DNA of 64,000 bases from Vanilla planifolia (taxonomy: Eukaryota; Streptophyta; Magnoliopsida; Asparagales; Orchidaceae), in NCBI GenBank assembly GCA_023846275.1, contig CM043878.1, forward strand, positions 11,415,501 to 11,479,500, given 5' to 3'. The notes below the pieces were generated by a model. It saw only the letters and a program-made list of their open reading frames with translations, was not told the origin of the DNA and ran no database searches. Each line of letters begins with the position of its first letter. Position 1 is the first letter of the stretch. This document shows, one piece after another, positions 1 to 12,500 of this stretch. Position numbers and translations under genes: made by a program.

Positions 1-1260
1 ACTAAATCACATGAGAACAAAGAAGAAAATAAGCACCTCTAATTTGAGAAGGCTACAAAAGAACTTCGTGATCTCGATGAAGAGGCATTTGATCCACGCT
101 CCTCCTACTCTACCCATGCCTCAATCCTCCTCTACCCAAAAAACCTAATTCACCAAAAGCTCATGCTGTACAAAGAGTTCGAAGCCCATTTTGCTCTACT
201 ACAGATCCTTTTCCCTCCACTCAAATCATTCCAAAACCTTTTCTTCTATGGGCACCCCCTTTTAGCTCTGTTTGAATGGCTCCTATTTGTCTGTTTCCCT
301 ACTCAAGGGCTTTGTTGTCACCCAAACATTCGCTCTACCCGACCTAAGTTTTATACTAAGTGGTCAAAAGGTGTTGCTTTCCAAAGCCTCCTCCTCTTTC
401 TTAAACCTCTTATAAGATGCTCACATGCATTATAGGCTACCCAAAATATCTTATTAGCTGCCCAAGTCTCTTTTAAGCTGTCAAAAACTAATTTAAGCTG
501 TTCAAAAGCTCTTATTACCTGTCCAAGCCTCTTTTAAGTCGCAAAAAGCTCTTTAAAGCTACCCAAAAGCTCTTAAGTTTCCCATAAGATCTTGTAAGCA
601 GCCCAGATGCATTATAAACTACTAAGATGCACTATAAACAGCTCAAAATCCTTGCAAGCTACACAAAAGTTGCTTCATTACCCGAACTTTAAAGAATAAA
701 TGGTCGAAAGCTTTTACAAGCTGTTCCCCAGATCACATTGGTCGATTGAACAGTGACAGCCTAATGACAACTTATTTGAATCATCTCGGATAAGGTTAAC
801 TATAACGTTCTGGTCCAAGAACCCCCCGAGGTGATTTCTACTAGACTAGTTGGTGTGATTTAAAGATCACAAGAGGTGGTTCTAACAAGATAGCCCAAGG
901 CAGTTCAAATGTATCGCCTGGTGCAATTCCATGACCAATCGATATAGTTTCAAGTCCATCCTAGTGGTTCAGATTTTTTATTGTAATTTTTGTCAATACA
1001 ACCTTCATCTTGTATAAAAGGCTCTTAAGGGCTCTAGCAAAAGGAAATTTTTAACTATGAGCATTTGACATGTACTCTTGAGCTTTCGCCAATGAAAAAT
1101 GCATAATTTCACCTAGTTAAGTTCATCCAATGCCATTCATGCTGAATCCAAGATCTATTCAACTTTGTTTTAAGTGTGCTTTCAAAGTGTGTTTTGATTT
1201 CCAACCTCATGCTATTCATTAAATTCCTTATTAACTCAGATGCTTTAATTATGAAGCTTC
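1..1260 (+). mobile_element. LTR fragment of an old retrotransposon
   Basis: The stretch has the order expected of a plant LTR read on the plus strand: a repeat-bearing U3-like part (see the 20-bp array), then a TATA-like box at 1013-1020, then an R-U5-like part to about 1260. No second LTR or coding part is seen with it, and the left end lies outside the window. It looks old and broken. Family is not assignable; Ty3/gypsy is possible. It lies beyond the last visible ABCG3 exon, so it is probably inside that gene's final intron. Confidence 0.35.
425..690. repeat. degenerate ~20-bp tandem repeat, about 12 units
   Basis: Successive units of 18-23 bp follow a loose consensus like AAGCTGCCCAAAAGCTCTTT. 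Examples begin near 456 (agctgcccaagtctctttt), 496 (aagctgttcaaaagctctt), 560 (agctacccaaaagctctt) and 596 (aagcagcccagatgcattat). Divergence between units is high, so the array is old. It lies in the U3-like part of the LTR fragment, where short enhancer-like tandem repeats are common. Confidence 0.6.
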
Positions 1261-1517
1261 TAAGTTTCATTCTTGCAATGTAATTTGCTTAGGAAATACT
1301 TCGCATATCAAGATCATGATGCATATAGGCCAACGACAACCAAATTTAACAAAAGAAGAAAGAAAAATGATAATCAATAAAGAAAATGTTTGAAATAAAT
1401 CAAATTCATGAAGATGGGAAGCAAAAGACATGATTCTAGTTACCATTTGTTGATAACAAGAGTTGATGCCAAACAATATACATGTGCAAGTTTATTAGAT
1501 GTCATGATGTAATTTTA

Positions 1518-1703
1518 ATTTTAAAGACCATACTCTCAACAATCATTTCATTTTTATCAAAAAAAGAAAAGTAAAATCTAATTAGGTGCATACAAAAGCT
1601 AGATTGTATAATTTTAAAGACCATACTCTCAACAATCATTTCATTTTTATCAAAAAAGGAAAATTAAAATCTAATTAGGTGCATACAAAAGCCAGATTGT
1701 ATA
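1518..1703. repeat. 93-bp direct tandem duplication
   Basis: Two adjacent copies, 1518-1610 and 1611-1703, both start attttaaagaccatactctc and end agattgtata. They differ at only a few positions, mostly in an A-rich run and at the agctag/agccag site. The near identity marks this as a recent local duplication in otherwise diverged sequence. Confidence 0.85.
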
Positions 1704-3427
1704 AATTTATATTGAGGGTCGAACAATTTTAATAAATAAAATCACTTCTAAAAATCTAAAATTGCACAAACCTTAGAGTAAAATAAGAAGATCCTACACA
1801 ACAATGTAAGCCAAACACTAGCAATGCATGGTCATCAAATGGAAACAAAAGCACATTAGTTCATAACAAAGCAAAACAAGTTGATAAGAAAATCACTACA
1901 ATCACACAAATCACATAACCAAAAATTTTGAATGATAGGGAGAAAAGATGCCATCACAACGAAAGGATCGCAAGAAAGACTTCAGAAAGGCTAGCCCAAC
2001 CTCTTAATCGCCTACGGAAGTTGCAGATGACTATCATTTGTAAAAGGTCAGGTGTTCTAGGCCATCAATTGATGTTGCCTTAAGTAAAGCATATCTATCC
2101 TTGTCAAGTGTTACACATCCTAAGACGGTTGATAGACTAAGGTTTGGATAAGAATGTCACAAGCTAAACTCCAACACAAAGAAAGAGAAATTGATGAAAA
2201 ATTAAGTGCAAGGAATTGCTCAAATTGCAAAGAGGGTTCTCCGCCTTCAACTCTTATCACCATCTTTGGTAGTAATCGTCAAAGTTCATTGATTGGGTTT
2301 TCACTCAAATAATAAGTGAATCCTAAAACAAAAGAAAAAGGAATCAAGCTAAAATAAAAAAAAAATGCCTCACATGTGCCCTAATCAATACAATCTCATT
2401 CAAGTTATGAAAAACTTTCATAAGATGTGAGACTAAAAGCATGAGAAATATGAACGATTAATATTTATCCATCAACTTCCGAAAACCAAATTAGTTATGT
2501 AATTCATGCTTATCTTTTGTTTGCCTAAAATTGAACGTCTTTTAATTCTCATATTTTATTTTCCTAACATGAGAGATCTTTTAAAAAATTTTCCTATGTT
2601 CATGATATAAGATATTCTTTACTGCCTACTATAAGTAGCAAGATCTCCTTACTGTACATAATAATGCAACAGATGCTGTGAATCGATATTGAACTAAAAG
2701 TGAACTATCATAAAAAAATGTTACATGGTAGTATTAAAATTTAAATAATTCATTTTTAGCTCACAATTAGTACATTAATTTTCACCATTTCTTGGTTACC
2801 CAATACTATTTGAGCTATTTGTTAATGAATTAGATTCTTATCAAATCCACATAATCCCTTGATCTACCAAAAATAAATGTCGATTAAATAAAGATCAACT
2901 TATTTCCAATTGAGCACAAAAGAAGACAACCCACATGATCATCCATACCCCCAGATTAACAGAGCTTAAACAAGAACAAATGGCACCCTAATCCTTAAAA
3001 AGTTCAGGAATTTTATTCTTTTTGGATAGAAAAGATCATCCTTTTTTCGCTTTACAATGCTTAGAACTTTACAGCTACCTCTTGCATAGAGCCTAAGTTA
3101 GCTCTTCTGTAGAAGAAGGCAATCAAGAAACCCATGAACCTTTTAACAATTTCTTCAGTGGGTGCTTAGAAGAATAGTAATTTTTGTTAAACTCCACAAA
3201 AGAAACAAAATTATATAATCAAGTCAGGAAACTTATTTTATTTCCTTACTGTAACATGTACATCAATGATTGATTTTAAAAAAAACTTCCTAATCAAAGT
3301 TTGTGGTTGACATCCTACACTGTCCACATTCAAGCTTCAAGAGCTACAGCAAGGAAAAACTAAGATAAAATGCACAATACTTTGTGTTGTGTGAATTTAA
3401 AATTAAGTCAAAACATTGAATTCAAAC
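1704..3427. other. AT-rich stretch without a recognised gene
   Basis: No conserved exon was found on either strand. In particular, the expected last ABCG3 exon (about 85-90 residues, starting near a G-L-[LV]-E-N-E-Y motif) was looked for on the minus strand and not found. The stretch is therefore read as part of a long final intron. Decayed repeat sequence is likely but no family can be named. Confidence 0.4.
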
Positions 3428-3535
3428 CTGAACAGAATAAGTGTGGAATGCAAAGTAGGATAAGGGATACTTCCAAATTGCTTCAGGAAGATCATTTCTG
3501 ACTCTGAAATAACCAGCTACTAACATCATTAAGAC
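3428..3535 (-). CDS. ABCG3: ABCG3 exon 10: TM5 and following loop
   Basis: 108 nt, residues 607-642: VLMMLVAGYFRVRNDLP, then WKYPLSYFAFHTYSVQ, aligning with the Arabidopsis stretch that ends FHTYSIE. Acceptor caacaag, donor gtttga. The reading is open at the end, so at least one more exon must follow on the minus strand. Confidence 0.93.
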
Positions 3536-6500
3536 CTTGTTGGAGAAACGATAGCAAAAATCAAGTGGATCAGATGTTAGAAGCTCTTCTCACATTACAA
3601 AATAAACCAAAAGGTCATAATAGGCAGATGATATTAAAAAAAAACAGCAATGCAACTTACATGCATAAACACCAATGTTAAGCAGCATGGGAAAACCTTT
3701 AACCAGGTGTAGGAAATAATCATAATCAATCCTTCATTTGCCAGAAGACACACGAAGATGTTGAGGATGAAGTATGTTAAAAGGCTGAACTCATTCCGCA
3801 GACCAATCAGGTAATAGAAGAGCAGAGAAGAAGAAATGGATATGAGGAATAAGAAAGGAATGCTGGCAAGAAAGTGTGCAAGTATGAAAACCATAGCTCC
3901 AGAATGCTGATTTGGCTCCTCATGTGTAAATATCTGCAATCAATAAAGCTATTTGAAACATATATTTGTGAAGGAAGTAAAGACCAAAAAACTTAGCGAT
4001 GCATCATGATGGATTAGAAATGTTTGAAATGCTGAAGTATTGTTTTGCTTTAGTAGACTATCGAAGTGCTTTTTGGGTTAGCAAGAAAAACCGATCATTT
4101 TAGTAATCAAAGGCACAAAAAGAGCCCCAATAACTTGAAGCATTCAAGAAATTGAACAGCATGGATGTTCACAAGACAAGCCTGGCTCTTGTCCTCGTCC
4201 TTGCCCTCCAGTCATCCTCTGCTCTCTACACAGTGAGCGCAGTCCGCATGAGAGCAGCTAGGGTCAACACGACCCACCTCCCAAGAAGCTAAGGACCACA
4301 ACATTGAAAAAACTCAATAATGAATATGGTGGAGAACCCGAGGACAAATGCTCAACAATGGATGAATCTAGCTCAACCCTTCTAGTGCTTTGGACAGGGA
4401 TTGTCTCCACAGACAAGGACAAACTCCAATTTTCTCACATGCAGCTTTGTTGACAAAGATATTATCTTTAATGTGCAAAATTCAATCTTTTGGATGCTTG
4501 ATTTGGGTGCATCAAACCATAAGACAGGAAACCTATCTCTATTTTGCTCCTAAAACACATCTCGCAAAAAACTCAGAGTCAAAATAGCAAATGGGAATTA
4601 TTCTCATATGGTTGGAACAGACACTATTAGTTTACCTAATTTAATCATTTCACAATAAATGTTCCAAGTTTCCAAAGAAAATAAGCTAATGAGCATAATT
4701 GCATTACTAAATTTTCTGATATATGTTGTGAAATACAAAAATTGGGATTAAATAAGATGATTACCAGAGCTAGAGTAGATGATGGATTCCATCGCTTTGA
4801 GAATAATATATGCATCAAAAGACAGTTTGCTATGGCTAAGAGTAATATTCCTCTTGCTTAAAATAATGATGAACTTATAGTGTCATTTCATAAGCTAGGT
4901 CAAACTAATTTTCAATGTCTTAAACAATTGCTTTTATTTTATTCATGAATAAATATCTTGAAAACTTTAGTTGTGAAGTTTGTCAATTAGTCAAACAATT
5001 CACATCATTTTGACTCAAACCATATAAAGCATCTTGACCATCCTCTCTAATCAACAATGGGACATGGGGACAATCCTCCAAAAATATCTTAGACCATAGT
5101 TGTTTGATCTATCTTTTAAAACAAAAGTCTAAAGTTGAAAAAAACTTTTCAGAACTTCCATGCAATGATTAAAAAATAAATTTACACGAAATAGTAATAA
5201 AAAAAATACTTTTCCACACAATCTTCAAAAAATATCTTACAATTAGTGAAATCAACCATCAAAGTTTTATCCAAATACACTCTAATAAAAATGGTAAAAT
5301 AAAAAATAGTTTCTATTAAAAAATAATTAGAGTTTTAGTATTTACTATGAGTGCCTTAAAATATCTTTGGGTTATAGCTATCCTAAAAGCAACTTACCTT
5401 ATAAACAAAATACCATAAAAAGCCCTCAAGTTTGACTTCCCCATCTCAATACTCTATCAAATATACTCCATCAAACAATCCATCACATTACTTCCACTAA
5501 AGATTTTTTAACGCACTACCTTCATGCATGTTCATCCTCAAAATTGCTCCAAACTAAACCCAAATCCACAAAGTGCATATGTATTAGGTACTCACCAATT
5601 CAACATCCATACAAATGTTATTCACCATCATTTCATCAAATATTTGTAGCCAAGGATGTCACATTCCTAAGACCCATTATTATTTTCCTAATTCTTCTCC
5701 TCAAGGGGAGATTTGAGCAAAAGATGACTTGAGATAATTTTTTTACCACTAGTTGATGACCTAACATCATCTACTGCTCCCCCATTGCCTAACATAAATG
5801 AATCCAAATGTATTGAAACATTCATTGAGCAAATTAGTGACACCTCTTGGACAAGTATTTCAAAACTACTTCCCAACTGCTCTTCTACTCTTGCAGGAAG
5901 AGTCCTTATTGCAGTGATAAATCTGTAACTTAGCAACAGAACTAGAGAATCTAATACAAGGACCATGTGATGTAACTGTTAGATCAAAAATTGAATACAA
6001 TTCTTAGACCTATTGCTGAAAAATCCAAAATGGACCCTCCTATTGCTCTCGAAAAGGAACTAGATTCTAAACCCAACATTGCATTTCCAAATCTGTCTTA
6101 ATTGAAAGATTGTCTCTATACTTTCAGGCATTCACTACATCTCTAACAAATATTGAGATACTAAGAAATTTGCAAAAAGCTCTTGTTAATTCAAAAAACA
6201 AGTTAGCATTTTAGATGAAAATTATTGTCCCAAAAAAATAAATTTTACTTGGGAAATTGTGAAACATCCCCAAGGGATGCAAATGACTTCACAATTAAAC
6301 TTATGCTAATGGTACCACCAATCACTACAGATTGATGTCTAAAAATCTCATTCAAACACATGACATGGACTATCAAGAGACATTTTCTCCTATCATCAAG
6401 CTTAATATAGTTCAAGCCCATCATCACTAACTACAAATCTTGATTAGTTTTTACAGGAACTAGATGTCAAAAGCGTTTTTCTAAATAGTGATTTGGATAA

Positions 6501-9500
6501 AGAAATACTAATTGAACTCTCATCGAGATTTTAGAAAAGAACTTAGCATGTAAATTGAAAATATCATTTTACAAATTAAAATAATCACAGAGTACCATTT
6601 TAAGCTTTACTCAAGCAACCAAGGTTCAAGATTTTAAACTGGCTCAATTTAACCACACAATTTTCTAGAAACACTCTCCAAATTAAAAGATTGCCATCCT
6701 TATATATAGATGATGTCATCCTCATTAAAGACAATAATGTGGAACTAACCTCCTTGAAGGAGTATTTTGCTAAAAAAATTAAGATAAAAAATATGGGAAA
6801 ATCTATATTCTTCCTGGGGATAAAAATGGCTAAGAATAAGATTAGAATCACAATTTCATTAAAAAATATGTACTAGAATTTTTTTAAAATACTAACATGT
6901 TAAGATGTAAACCATCTAAAACTCCAATAGAACCCAAAACTCAATTAGAAGCTAAGGGTGAAAATGAAATTAACCAAGGGCAATATCAAAGACTTGAAAG
7001 AAAGCTAATATACTTATCAAATGTAGCCTAATATAATACATGCTGTAAATGTACTCGCTTAATTTAGCATTTTCCAAAAGAAAAAACATCCTGATACAGT
7101 CTAGCAAATTTTAAGATACTTAAAGAATGCTTCAGAAAAAGGCTATTTTCAAGAAAGTGAATCACAAAATTGAGGTTTCAAAAGAGTGGATCACTAAAAA
7201 TAGAGATTTACATTGTTACTAACATGGTAGATTTCTCAATAGGATGACAATTAACTTTGATGTTGTACCTTGAGTCAAGAATATTGCAACACAGTGGAGC
7301 AAGAATGAAATGGCAGTCAATAGGAGTAGCACAAAGGCAAAGTTTCTAGCCTTAGCACAAAGGATATATGAAGGATAATAGCAAACAAGGCTCCAAGAGA
7401 AATAGAGAAACATAAATAGCTCACTTAAGATGCTATATTATGAAAACAAAACTACAACAAGCATCCCTCACAATCCTATCCATCATGACCAAACTAAATA
7501 TGATAAACCAAATCAACACTTCATTAAAAAAAATTGATGACCTTAGTCTTAATTTGAAAATAATATCATATCATATCTTAACAAAAAAAAACAACATTAT
7601 GAAAGAAAGCTATTAATTTTGGTCATCAATATTCAATCTATATATTCATAGTTATGAATATTTTCCTCACTTGTTGCACCAATGAGAACATAAATCATAC
7701 CATTCTTTTAGTAAAAAAATAGATAAAGATTCCTCCAAAGAGCTTTAATATGTTATGCATAAATAAAAAGTGTTAAAGCATTACTTTGTATGCTACACTA
7801 CAAAATGATGTATTAGTACACACCATTTTTATTTGGTTAATTAGGGTGTAGCCACCACAACATTTAACAAGGTTAAACTCTTAAGATCACCTTGAATACT
7901 AAATAATAGACTTTTAATAAGTGGACATATTAAGCACATTCAATATGGTTAGAAAATTAAAATAACTATAAGAATGTAGACAAAGTACTTACCTTGATTT
8001 CTTCTAAATGAGCAGGCAATCCAGCAATGCTTAGTAATGATATGAATGAAACAAACACAAATATAGCCGAGACACGAACCTGCGTTCCAAAAACAGAAAT
8101 CTTATTGCATCTTAAAATAAAACTCAAAATGAGCAATGATATCTCAATATTTCCTCATACAAACTAAATGATCCAATTCTAACATGCTCCCTAATAGCAT
8201 GACCAGAAAAGAGCAGGTTAAGAAAAAGACTAAATCTATATTTCTTTGCATAACTATACAAAAATAACATATTACTTGCTGTGATTTTTGTTCCAGCCTC
8301 ACGAACTTTTTGGATTTATACTTGGTGCATACCAAGGTCAAGGGGACAATCTTAAAGCAAACATACAAAAAAACAGCAAGACAAATACCAAAAAACACCA
8401 CAAGAAATTGGCATTAAGTTCAAAGTCTTTGATGGGATGATTCAAAACATTTTGGTAAATTTGAATAACTTACCAATCTACACAAGTTTGTCCTTGATTA
8501 GATTTGATCATCAGATCAAGAAACAAGATGAGACAATTAGTTTCTCATAATGGTGACTAACATTAAAATAATTTTGTCAATATTTGATTCATAAGATTGG
8601 TCTGATTACACAACCATTCATAAGCCTAAAACAATTGTTCTATTGCAATGATCTAATCTACATGATTGGATGTTTCAACCAAGTCATCTTAACTTCCAAT
8701 AGATTATCAGGTGGTATGTTTTGGTTTCTAATCAATGCACCCAACACGACCATCCAATCAACAGATTAAATTATCATAGAATATACCCAAGCTCTCCACA
8801 GGTATATCTTCTTTCTAAGAAGGCATATGCATCTAGAACCAATCTCGTGTATAGCGCCTCAATGGAGACTACTACCCTTACCCAAGCACTTTTTGCTAGT
8901 TAGTGAAAATCTTTGGTCAATTGTTTGACTCTCTAAGTCAAGAATCAAGAGAAGGTAATACATTTTGAGAATCATCACCATATTTAAGAGTTATTAATAA
9001 TCCTCTAATCATGGACACCATTCCAAAGAAGGGAGCCTCTCCTTAGTCAAAAAGATGAAATAACCATTTCATTCCTTATTTTGTATAGAACAACCTAGTT
9101 TTTGAATCAAGCCATCATTGTCAACCCCATTTTGGCACCTTAATGTTGTGGTTGTCTTCCTCTCAAGATCGCATCCTTTTTAAGTTGTTACTTATGCATT
9201 ATGACCAAATCACCCATGTGGTAGAACTACTGAGACTATTCTAAAAGCATCCAAAGCTCAAACATCTTTGGGTTTTCAATATTCACTTATAAACAAATAT
9301 TCATAAATGGACAACTCCAGCTTGTAAGAATTGTCATCAATTATCTTCAATATCCAAAGTGATCTATAGTAAATTAGCTTTAATTTTCTTTTCTCGCTAT
9401 TCAATCATTCATGCTTGCCCTAAATGGAATAGCTCTCTGAGTTACACTAAACCTAACCCGAGTCCCCACATCCACTTTGATTTGCCCACAACCAGTTTGC

Positions 9501-12500
9501 CAACACAACATTAGGGCCATCCCTTTTATTCTATGCTGACCCCGATTGAGGCAGGCTTCTGTGCTCACAACCTGGCTGTCCTACCAGCGGTAGTAGGAAT
9601 TCTCACGTTTCTTGGTAAAAAATGGTTGGTCATATGTGGAATCCACTCCACAAGGAGCGATATGGACGTAGATGATATTGTCACGACCTCTCTTTGCATT
9701 TGTTTGAGTTCTTTTCCATTGGGGTGTTGCTTTTGTTATTGTGAGTTCAACACTATGGGTTGAAAACCAAGTCAGTGAAAATTCCCATAATATGCCTATT
9801 CTGAAGCATTTGCATCTAAAGTTCTTGAAAAAAATCCCATTCCCCAAGAAGCCGCTGTAATCACAAACTCAAGGAGAACGTCACATGTTGACATATTGTC
9901 GATCATGATCTCCATTATCAACAGCGAGACGTCATCTTTCGGGCATGCTTTTTTGAAGCCCCGACAATCTATGCATATAAGAATCTGGCCATTCTTCTTG
10001 ACCAGGACAATGTAGGTGAACCAAGTACGGGTACTTTTCTTCCCAATTTAAGCAACCAAAGTCTCCTATCTCTAACCTCTTCTCCACTCAATGTGAACCA
10101 TGTCTCTCACTATACCTTTGTAGAGTTTTTACTAATTGCTTCTCCATTTCTTAAAGAAATTTGGAGAAACTCCTTCATTAACCATCAAAAACTATCTGCT
10201 CAATCTTGCCTTATGCAATGTAGCCACAAAGAAAAATTCTAGCTCAAAAGGGCTGAGGTAAATATCCCAAGGATACCTCAAAGGGTTCTCTCCTAAATAG
10301 AAAATATATGATGCTATCATTGAAAGCTTGTGTTGATAAAAGGTTGTACTATTCTTCAATGTAGGGTTGATCATCGATCAAAAGACTTTCTCAAACCTAC
10401 TAAGGAACCTAGAATCTCTATCAAAAACAAAAAAGTATTGTAAGTCAAAACAGCAATTGCACTAAATTAAACAATAGTTTTGCTGCTGCTCTCACATGAT
10501 GTTTCACTAATGAGACAATGACACCATCTTTGGGAACTTATTTTTGGCACCACGAAAAGCTAGTTAACTTTGTAAATAATTGACAATCCTTTAAGAAAGT
10601 AAATAGACATAGCAAATAATGGGCTTGTAGATACCAATAAATACACGTAAAACTTGCTTATGATTTGGTGGTTTAAGGAGCTACATAATATGCAGCTTCT
10701 CACAAAACTTGACAACCTACAATTAGGGATGTGTTGATACAGATTTAAGATGGTCATGAGCACCTTGAATTGACTTGCCATCATAGATGACTGCACCTCA
10801 TGCCACCAACACACTCAATCACTAATATGATGAATGCAAAGTTGTTGTCCTATATTTAAAAACTCATTGTGTACACAAAATACGTATCGTTAATTACAAA
10901 ATACATCTTCATAGAATAAGTTGTCCCATGAATAGAAGCTACTAATACTAGTCATGTTTAGGAATATTTGATCTCTATATTCATTATGATTGTACATTTT
11001 TCCTTGTATATAATATCAATGTTTCTATCAATCGATCGTACTACACTTTTAACAATAAATAATAGAAAAAAAAACTCCTCCCATCTACTTTATAATATCA
11101 GAGTTGAGGCCCTCCCCTCAGATTTACATTAGAAAAGCTGCGATTTTACCTCCTATCACCTATTTAAAAGCAATCATCTTCTACTCTTCCTCATCTGAGA
11201 GCAGCCCAACTTCATTTGCTCTTCTTTCATCTTCATGTTCCTTCAATAGCCTTCTATTTCCTATTGTCCTAGAGAAAAAGAGAACCCATCTCCCGTTCCA
11301 TCTCCTCACACCAAGCCAAGTTGTTGTACCACACAAGAGTAATCCCTCTACAAATTTTGAAGAAAAAATCATTCTAAATCACAACTCCGCCTCATGGAGA
11401 GAAAGGTTTATGACGTCTACTCTCAATCTTCTTTGCCTAAGGTTCTCGCATCCCACCACTAGTCTTTGCATGAAACTAGCATCCTCAATAGCAAAGGAGA
11501 TATCAACTTCACCTTAGCATTTCCTCCACCTCTTTTGTCTATTCTCAAAGGCAATAAAATGGCTACATGGAAGGAGAATCCAAATTTAGACAGGGATGCA
11601 CCCTCATCATAAACAAATCTCATTCATCCATCATAATCTCACAACCCTTGAATCCTTTGGGGAAGGATCACCTAAATATACTTCAAATCACAAATTAGAT
11701 GACAAAAATTTCCTTCAATGGTCTCAATTGGCTGTCTTGGTTATTAAAGAGGACAACTTGGCTGCATCAATGTTGAGGCTCGACATCTATACTTAGCAAC
11801 ATATGTTGATTGGGAGCTCAACAATTGCAATGTAACAAAATGGTTAATCAGCTCAAGGGAGCCACACATCTTTTGCATCTACTAATTTTTTCGATCTACC
11901 AAAGCCATGTAAGATATTTTCAAAGAAAATCATACTAATCTTAAAAAGGACTCATAAATTTTTGAGTTAAAAATTAAATTATTGTAAATAGTAAAGCCAT
12001 ATGCTATAAAAAGAACCCAAGGCTCTACGACATCTAGAAGCTTGTTAGTCTTTGGTATGCTACCAATGGGTATGGTTAGCTAAATTAGTTGACTTGCGTT
12101 TGAGGGAGATTAAGTCTTGATAAACTTATTTGAGAGGTGTTCCTTATCTTGTCGTGGCTATTATTTTGGGAATCTAGTATGGTTTTGATCAATTGGTCAT
12201 GATCAGTTTGAAGTTCTCTACTAATTAAGAGAGAAAGAGCTAGTTGATCTAGTTCAAGAGATCAATAGATCTTGTTAGAACAAGGAATTCCCTATCCATT
12301 TTATAGATTTCTATCCTTGGAAATTAACGGCAAGTTTTTATGTCATTTGATAATATTCTGTCACTCCACTTGTTTCTCTATAATTTCTATTATAAGATCT
12401 TTTGACTTCTTAAACAAACTCCATATTGAAAAGTTCTCTAGATTTGTTAGTCCACATATTTCATGTTTGAGCCTCTTGAATCCACATTAGCATAGGATAT

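Noticed and set aside
163-435. 90-codon open stretch on the plus strand
   Set aside because: Lies in LTR-like sequence, shows no family motif and overlaps the start of the 20-bp repeat. Treated as chance.
3063-3175. Minus-strand open stretch after a ttctacag word, considered as the last ABCG3 exon
   Set aside because: It ends soon in a stop and shows none of the residues expected for the ABCG3 C-terminus. The acceptor-like word is probably chance.
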